From Cladocopium goreaui (Eukaryota; Sar; Dinophyceae; Suessiales; Symbiodiniaceae): a DNA stretch of 64,000 bases. Each line of letters starts with the position of its first letter. Position 1 is the first letter of the stretch. This document shows positions 58,699 through 64,000 of this stretch, piece by piece. The position numbers and the translations under genes were made by a program. The notes beneath the pieces are model-generated. The model did no database searches and was not told where the DNA came from. It saw only the letters and a list, made by a program, of their open reading frames with translations. The DNA is taken from the NCBI GenBank assembly GCA_947184155.2, contig CAMXCT020005046.1:395001-459000 (forward strand), written 5' to 3'.

Positions 58699-60891
58699 CT
58701 CAAGGCATTCTTTGTCGAGATTTGGCTCATGATTTTGGTGCCTAACTTCGACAACACCATGATCCCCAACTCAAACCATACCTGAAAGTGGCATCTCCAA
58801 GCTCATTCGACTGTCTTGTGTTTTCGTGGTGAAGTTGGATATGATTGATACCGTGATACCAACAAACCACCACAGTTTGCGGATCACCTTCGGTAATTCT
58901 GACCCAAGGCCACAACATTCGCCATCTCCATCCCCCGATCTTCCCGAACGACTCCCCAAACGACTCCAGGTAACGTTGATCTTCACATCCCAGTGCATCT
59001 TCCTGAAACGCGAACGGCGGCGAACCACTTGTGCATACTAGTACCATTTATATATACCACTGCTACCTGGGAAAGCTTGGAACCAGCAAAATGTTCATGG
59101 TTTCAATCCCACCAAAATGGTCAAATTGATGGTGGATCCTATTGCTTTACTAAGATGACCAGGTCCCTGGGGGCGCATGCCGGAAGACAAGGAAGGAATG
59201 GAGATATTCGGATAGCCCGGATAGCACATGACCGTTCTCTAAGTGTTGGTCTAGGATGACCCGGACCATTTGGGGATCCTTTTGGAGACTCTTCGCCGTG
59301 GTATCTCCTTTTCACTTATCCCTCTTGGTCCTCTTGGTTTCATGGTTCTATCCTTTGGGAAATTGGTTGGACTGCCTCCATCAAATCAGCCCCAGCGGCT
59401 CGTAGTCTTCGCCATATTTCTCTGCCAGCCTTGGAGTGAATCAGATAACTTTTCAGGCCTATGTTTTTCCAGACAATCCACCCAGTGAAAAAGAAGATGG
59501 TTAAAATGAGGAAAAATGTACTGTAAAAACAAATAATTAAAAAAAATGATAAGCAAATCCGGGCTGCTTCTTGCAGATGGGTGCCTCCTCTTCGTTCACC
59601 TTGACTGGATGCGCCGCCTTCTTGGGAATCTTCTTGGGAAGCCTCTCCTGGGACAGCAACCCAGGAAGACGTGCCAGAAATGGGCTGGAAAATCTCTGGG
59701 AATCAAACATGGCTGGAAAATCCACCATTTATACCCTCTGGTAATTTAACATAGCTATGGAAAATCACTATTTTTAATGGGTAAATCCACTATAAATGGC
59801 CATTTTCAATAGCTATTTTGACATAACCAGAGGGTAGTTGATCCATTAAAAGCTCCGTTTTTTGGGGGGATTCTCCAGCCCATGTTTCATCCACATGTTC
59901 TTCGTGTTCAAAATGGGAAGAAGCCCATTGTACCCTACCATTCTGAAGCTGCGCTTCCCTTGGGAAGGGCCAGCCGTGTTTGGACATATCCATTTCACCT
60001 GTCGAAATCTGCAGCGTCATGAGTCGAGGCAACTTGCATCTCTCTCCATCATTCAGTAACTTGCACTGCAAGGTCGTCGATCTCAAGATCAAAAACGACA
60101 ACACGGAAAATGTGGTCGGTCTAGTTGTCGGAAGACTATTTCTCCCCAAAAAGCAGTTTTAAAAAAATCTCTCCAGAGATTCATCAGACATCATCAGACA
60201 TCATCAGACATCATCAGACATCTGTCCTTGTACATTTCCTTCAAATTGGTGGCCTCCATGTTCTGTTTCAGCGTCTTATTCTTGTCGAAGCGCTTCCGCA
60301 GTTCCTGGTCCTGGATGTGCCGCGGATTGAAGTGCTTTCCTCAGCCGGATCCCTGGAAAATGTTGACCCGTGAAAGGCCCGTGGGTGGTAAATTACATCA
60401 TCCCCAAATGGATCATTTCTTATTCGGTTTACCATGGTTTACCACATTTATTGGGATAGAATGATATGTATATATATATATATACATGGTGGGATGTAAA
60501 TAGTTTCCAAGGTATGCAAGAGTTGATTGATCGTCAATGACATCAGCATTTTGTTCGTGTGTTCAAACGCTGTCCCAGTTGTCACAACAAAGCTTTGGTG
60601 ATTTTCTCTGTTGATTGAACTATCCGTAACTATCCCAAGATGACGTGCAACAACTGTGGTCAGTTTCAACTGATTCAACTGAGAACTTCTCGGCCTGGCC
60701 ATCGCTTGATACGCAGAAGATAGGTGATAGAAATCCATCATCCCAGCTGGTCGGTAATAACACCATGGTGAAATGTCTATGTTTAGCACCCAAACTATGC
60801 TTTTCTCCACCTAGGATCGCATCTTCTTTCCCTCCTTCACCTTTTGCGAGACCTTCTTGGCATTGCGTGACTTGCGCAACGATCTCCCCAT
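58543..60891 (-). CDS. NOP16: NOP16-like nucleolar ribosome biogenesis protein, spliced gene (at least 6 exons)
   Basis: NOP16 is a small basic nucleolar protein needed for 60S subunit assembly. Joined minus-strand exons give, in order: a basic start MGRSLRKSRNAKKVSQK; the family core FDKNKTLKQNMEA, matching the WDKxKTLKQNY motif; a lysine-rich linker; LAEKYGEDYEP; KMHWDVKIN; and VFQWTTRFCEKKVKAF. The last three together match the conserved C-terminal pattern KYGxDYxxMxxDxKxNxxQxT. Exons 1-2, 4-5 and 5-6 join in phase. The ATG at 60891 is the only Met ahead of the basic block. The stop is TAG at 58543-58545. An exon of about 10-20 residues is probably missing between exons 3 and 4. The family assignment is from memory of the motif, not a search. 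Confidence 0.75.
58975..59002 (-). CDS. NOP16: NOP16-like exon 5 (28-nt micro-exon)
   Basis: The exon encodes KMHWDVKIN. The acceptor is TTTCAG before GAAGATG and the donor is GT (GTTACC). The Met-x-x-Asp-x-Lys-x-Asn spacing is that of the NOP16 family. Both joins are in frame. Confidence 0.7.
59397..59429 (-). CDS. NOP16: NOP16-like exon 4 (33-nt micro-exon)
   Basis: The exon encodes LAEKYGEDYE plus two bases. The acceptor is CTCCAAG before GCTGGCAG and the donor is GC (GCTGGG). Joining to exon 5 gives GEDYEPKMHWDVKIN without a frame break, matching the conserved NOP16 C-terminal block. Confidence 0.7.
59568..59647 (-). CDS. NOP16: NOP16-like exon 3 (Lys-rich linker)
   Basis: The acceptor is GTCCCAG before GAGAGGCTT. 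The exon encodes ERLPKKIPKKAAHPVKV then NEEEAPICKK. A low-complexity linker fits the variable middle of NOP16. The donor is not resolved (GC at GCAAGA or GA at GATTTG), and the phase does not match exon 4 directly. Confidence 0.5.
59732..59836. mobile_element. Inverted-repeat element, family A (intact)
   Basis: TACCCTCTGGTAATTTAACA is mirrored by ATAACCAGAGGGTA. It lies in the intron before NOP16-like exon 3. Confidence 0.8.
60181..60224. repeat. TCATCAGACA tandem repeat (x4)
   Basis: Perfect 10-bp units in the intron just after NOP16-like exon 2. Confidence 0.9.
60230..60339 (-). CDS. NOP16: NOP16-like exon 2
   Basis: The acceptor is CTGAG before GAAAGCAC. The exon reads KHFNPRHIQDQELRKRF, then DKNKTLKQNMEATNLK, the family hallmark. 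The 3' edge is uncertain: GA (after AATTTGAAG) and GT (GTACAAGG) donors are both possible. A 10-bp tandem repeat (tcatcagaca) follows at once in the intron. Confidence 0.75.
60819..60891 (-). CDS. NOP16: NOP16-like exon 1 (start exon)
   Basis: The exon encodes MGRSLRKSRNAKKVSQK followed by a further basic stretch ending KKM. Continuing in frame meets TAG, so the exon must end earlier. Ending it after ATGC leaves intron GATCCT, a GA donor. The leftover C then joins GA of exon 2 to make an Arg codon, keeping the frame. Confidence 0.7.
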
Positions 60892-60894
60892 GGC

Positions 60895-63375
60895 GTTCAG
60901 CGTTGAGGCGGTGTTGAAGCCGGGACCGGTTTTTTTTCGGAAGGTGAGTTTGGAACGCTGGTTGGGGGCAGGCTACTTTAAAAAAAAAAAAAAACACTGC
61001 TGGGCTGGGATGAACTTCGAAGTGGTGTTCGATGATTTCGATGATTTGTCATTGCTTTTATCATGTTTTATCCCCAAGATCTGCTGTTTAGAAGTAACCA
61101 AGAGCATGGGAAGCACCTTCGGCTCAATGCTTGGGGTTATTTATGTTCGGGCGTTCCGTCTGTTCTCAAGGACTAATCTTCGGCACTCATAAGCTGCTCA
61201 CATTCGAGACCTTCGACCTGACATGCATGGAATTTGGACATGGTGTAATGGAAACTTGAGCCACCAAGTAAGTTGCAAATGATGTTTAGCAGCTAGCATA
61301 AATTTTGGTGTGGACTATTGCCACCCAAAGCATTGTCCTAAAGCTGTGGACCCCAGGGTCAACAATTTTGTGATCCAGTTTGGTCTGACTGATTTTGGGG
61401 TTTCTTCTGATAGCTGGGATGTCAACCATCGCTGACCCCCCACAGCTCCTGCAATATCTGCTCTCCATGAACCCTCAAAACTCAAGAGGCCCAGAGTCTC
61501 AACGGACCTTCCAAAAATTTGCCATTGTATTGTCTTTTTCCCATCATACAACACGACCCAAATTCAAAGGAAAAACATTGGTTCTTCATGATTTTCCTTC
61601 ACCCAGCATGTTTTTGTCAAACCCTATGTCCAGGGTAGAATTACCCCAGTGATATGAGAGGGTTCCTTGGATCCTAATGGTATCGCATTTTGGAAGGGTG
61701 AACTACGGTTGCGTGTCTATACAAAGCTATCTCGATTTTCACGTGTGAATATCCAACGACCACAGCCGACGGCTGGGGGAGCGCGTAAGAGGAGCCGCAA
61801 GGAAAACCGGAGCAGAGGCAAGAACGGCAAAATTTGAAGCAGGGACCTGGGCAAGAAAGAACGCAAGAGCCCCTGGGCAAGAAAGAAGCGCAAGAACCAC
61901 GAAGAGGGAAACCCAATACGCAAGGTTGCTTGTCGGTTCAAAAAAATGGAAGCGCAAGAGCCAAGAACAGGCCAATTTGAAGCTAGTTTCTTGTCGGTGC
62001 AGAAAGTAACGTTAGGCATCGTTAGGCACTGGCCGCTGCCGGTTGGGGACCGTTTTCGTCACGCAGTAGCATGGTGATTTGCTGTTTCGCAAGCGCCCTG
62101 GAGACCGCCGTGAACAGGCTGGGACCTGGGCAAGAGGGAAGTGCAAGAGCTAAGAGCACCAAATTGGAAGCTAGTTTCTTGTCAGTTCAGGAAGTAACGT
62201 TCGGCGCTGGCCGCTGCCGGTTGGGGACCATTTTCGTCACGCAGTAGCATTCAAAGGACTGAAGGCCTGATCGCTGGGAGTTAGTGAGCTCAGAGGCTTT
62301 CACGGGATTTTGTAGATGTAGTGAAGCAAGGAGGCCAATGGTGTATGAGTGAAGAAGTTCCAATAATTACAGAACTTGTTGTGGCCGACATTTGGTGCAG
62401 TATCACGTTCGCCCTCTTTTGTTTTGGTGATTGCTTCTCTGTTTCTGTTTGCATGGATAAATGAGGAACCACTGCACGGCGAGCGGTAAGAGCCACGTAC
62501 TAATCTGACTAGCTCCCTCTCCCGCAAATGCATGCACTGCATTTGCATGATTGCAAGTGCTTCTCACATGAACCAGATCTGTTTGGTTCTTTATCGTTTC
62601 TGAATACCAGCTGCTAAGCCTCTGGGGTCGGCGGCAAGGGGCGTAGCCCCTTTATGTAGATACGCTCAGATATCAATTGCCGGAGGCCTTCGGTGGTAAC
62701 CAAAGGTTATAGGCGCTCCCGGCCCCGACCCACCCCGTGTGTACCCCCATCCCACTGAAGCCTACGTAATTTACGGTGTTTTTTGCTTGTGGTGTTTAAA
62801 AACATCGGTTTTTACGGTGTTTCGGGCCCTTCTGCGGCAAGGGAATTCATGTTGGCGATGTTACAAAACCTCGGTTTTTACGTGGTTTTGGGCTCCAGGA
62901 GGGGGCCCGGGCGGAAAAATTGGCATCTTAAGATCGTTTCAACACAGATGGCTCAAACATGGCCCCAACATAGCTCCCAAGATGGCTAAACATGGGCCAA
63001 CATAGGCCCAACATAGGGCCAACATGGTGCCAAGATTGCTTGGCCGGCGCCCGGCTGTCAGGCGTAAGCCTTTAAATATGGGTTTGCGCGAAAATAGGCT
63101 ACCACCAAAACCACGAGTTCATCACCATTTTCGCCATAGCAAAATTGCCATTCTCCTTATCTCCCATTTTCAGGTCCACGCCAGTCCACGCCCATGTTTC
63201 TCCTATCAAGTTGGTAAATATCCCATGATATACCCATTCAACCACTATATTCAGTGCTTAAATCCTTGCTTGTTCATGGTTCACATTTTTTGTCAGTTAA
63301 ATCAGTTATGTCCCACAAAACTACTATTCTTGCGGCTTGATTCACCACTTTCCAAATCTCACATCCTCCCTATCT
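60895..63375. other. Intergenic or intron DNA with degenerate direct repeats
   Basis: 61780-62250 carries GGGCAAGAAAGAA-CGCAAGAGC units. A larger segment (GAAGCTAGTTTCTTGTC, AAGTAACGTT, CTGGCCGCTGCCGGTTGGGG, TTTTCGTCACGCAGTAGCAT) occurs twice, at 61979-62071 and 62167-62250. 62770-62900 has a repeated GGTTTTTACG-GTTTCGGGC phrase. No exon is supported; a weak QILQELW block lies near 61460. Confidence 0.5.
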
Positions 63376-63380
63376 GCCAC

Positions 63381-63452
63381 CCAGCCGGGCCACAGAAACC
63401 GCTGCTCCACGCTGGGCATTGGGGGTAGATCCACCTCCGAATCCTCGAACTC
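63381..63452 (-). CDS. Exon of an upstream gene (24 codons)
   Basis: The exon reads EFEDSEVDLPPMPSVEQR then FLWPGW, between CCATCGAG and a GT donor (GTGGCA), phase 0. The acidic/proline start suggests a linker. The rest of the gene lies to the right of the window or in unrecognised short exons. Confidence 0.55.
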
Positions 63453-64000
63453 CTCGATGGGAGATCACCAGCGGGTTGCCAATAGCTTACATAATGATTG
63501 TTCAATTACCCCATGATTGTTTTCAATAACCAATAGCTATGGTAGTAATTCTTTGTAATACTCAGACTTACCATTGTAACAATCATTGGTTATTCAGCAA
63601 CATTACTTTCGTTCAATGGGAACTCGTGTTTATTTTGCCGAAGGGAAAACTTGCTGGAAATGCACGTGTTGCTTCGTGAAATCCATGATTTGCTGCAGAT
63701 GTGTTCATAAGACCTGATCAGACTATCTGAAGGCGGACGATTGAACAGCCTTGCTACATTCTATCCCATTTTCTTTGATCATGTTTGGGAACCATGATGT
63801 CTGTATATCTTCACAACTTGGGGGTGAACCAAAACACCGATGCTATGTCCTTGTTTTGAATGAACCATGATGAAGCAATAGAACCATCTGGGTCTGTCCC
63901 TTTTTCCCCCAAAAGTTTCGGTTGGAATATATTTGTCACAATATGTCACAATATGTCACAATGGTTCATGACCGTTCATGATGGGTGTTCCCAATTTTCG

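Noticed and set aside
34431-59836. Family A elements as introners (elements that create introns on insertion)
   Set aside because: The nearest copies lie 70-85 bp inside introns and do not coincide with splice sites, so they look like ordinary intron insertions.

Overview
This window looks like nuclear DNA of a dinoflagellate or close relative; that assignment is an inference. No long intact gene is visible. Short GC-rich coding blocks of about 28-140 nt sit 0.3-2 kb apart in AT-rich, repeat-filled DNA. Most are bounded by AG on the left and by GT, GC or GA on the right, read on the minus strand. Every block I could call lies on the minus strand, so transcription runs from high to low coordinates, as in the one-way gene clusters known from dinoflagellates. 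There are no bacterial operons, ribosome binding sites or tRNA/rRNA genes that I can see. Nothing in the window is a phage, plasmid or CRISPR system.

Layout in the direction of transcription. (1) At 63.4 kb there is one exon of an upstream gene, then about 2.4 kb of degenerate repeats. (2) At 60.89-58.54 kb is a NOP16-like gene (nucleolar 60S ribosome biogenesis factor). I reconstruct it as at least six exons, two of them only 33 and 28 nt. (3) At 58.4-55.99 kb is an unrecognised gene ending in a Glu/Asp-rich tail; the intron before its last exon holds two tandem arrays. (4) At 54.9-52.3 kb are several unassigned exons, either of a separate gene or of the 5' part of the next one. (5) At 51.06-41.78 kb is a crotonase-fold gene, best read as a delta3,delta2-enoyl-CoA isomerase/hydratase of fatty-acid oxidation, in at least ten exons. 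(6) At 40.3-24 kb is a string of unassigned exons. (7) At 21.3-2.5 kb are exons whose joined product looks like an armadillo/HEAT-type helical repeat protein; its 5' and 3' ends are not established.

The rest is repeats. The most notable is a family of about 105-bp inverted-repeat elements (termini CCCTCTGGTAA / TTACCAGAGGG, flanked by TA) with about a dozen copies. The interior of one copy has been amplified into a 61-bp tandem array at 39.3-39.8 kb. Several other inverted-repeat families, two long perfect hairpins, a 700-bp CAT array and a 1.2-kb TATG/TATC satellite track complete the picture. Exon edges are read by eye and are approximate unless the reading phase agrees on both sides.
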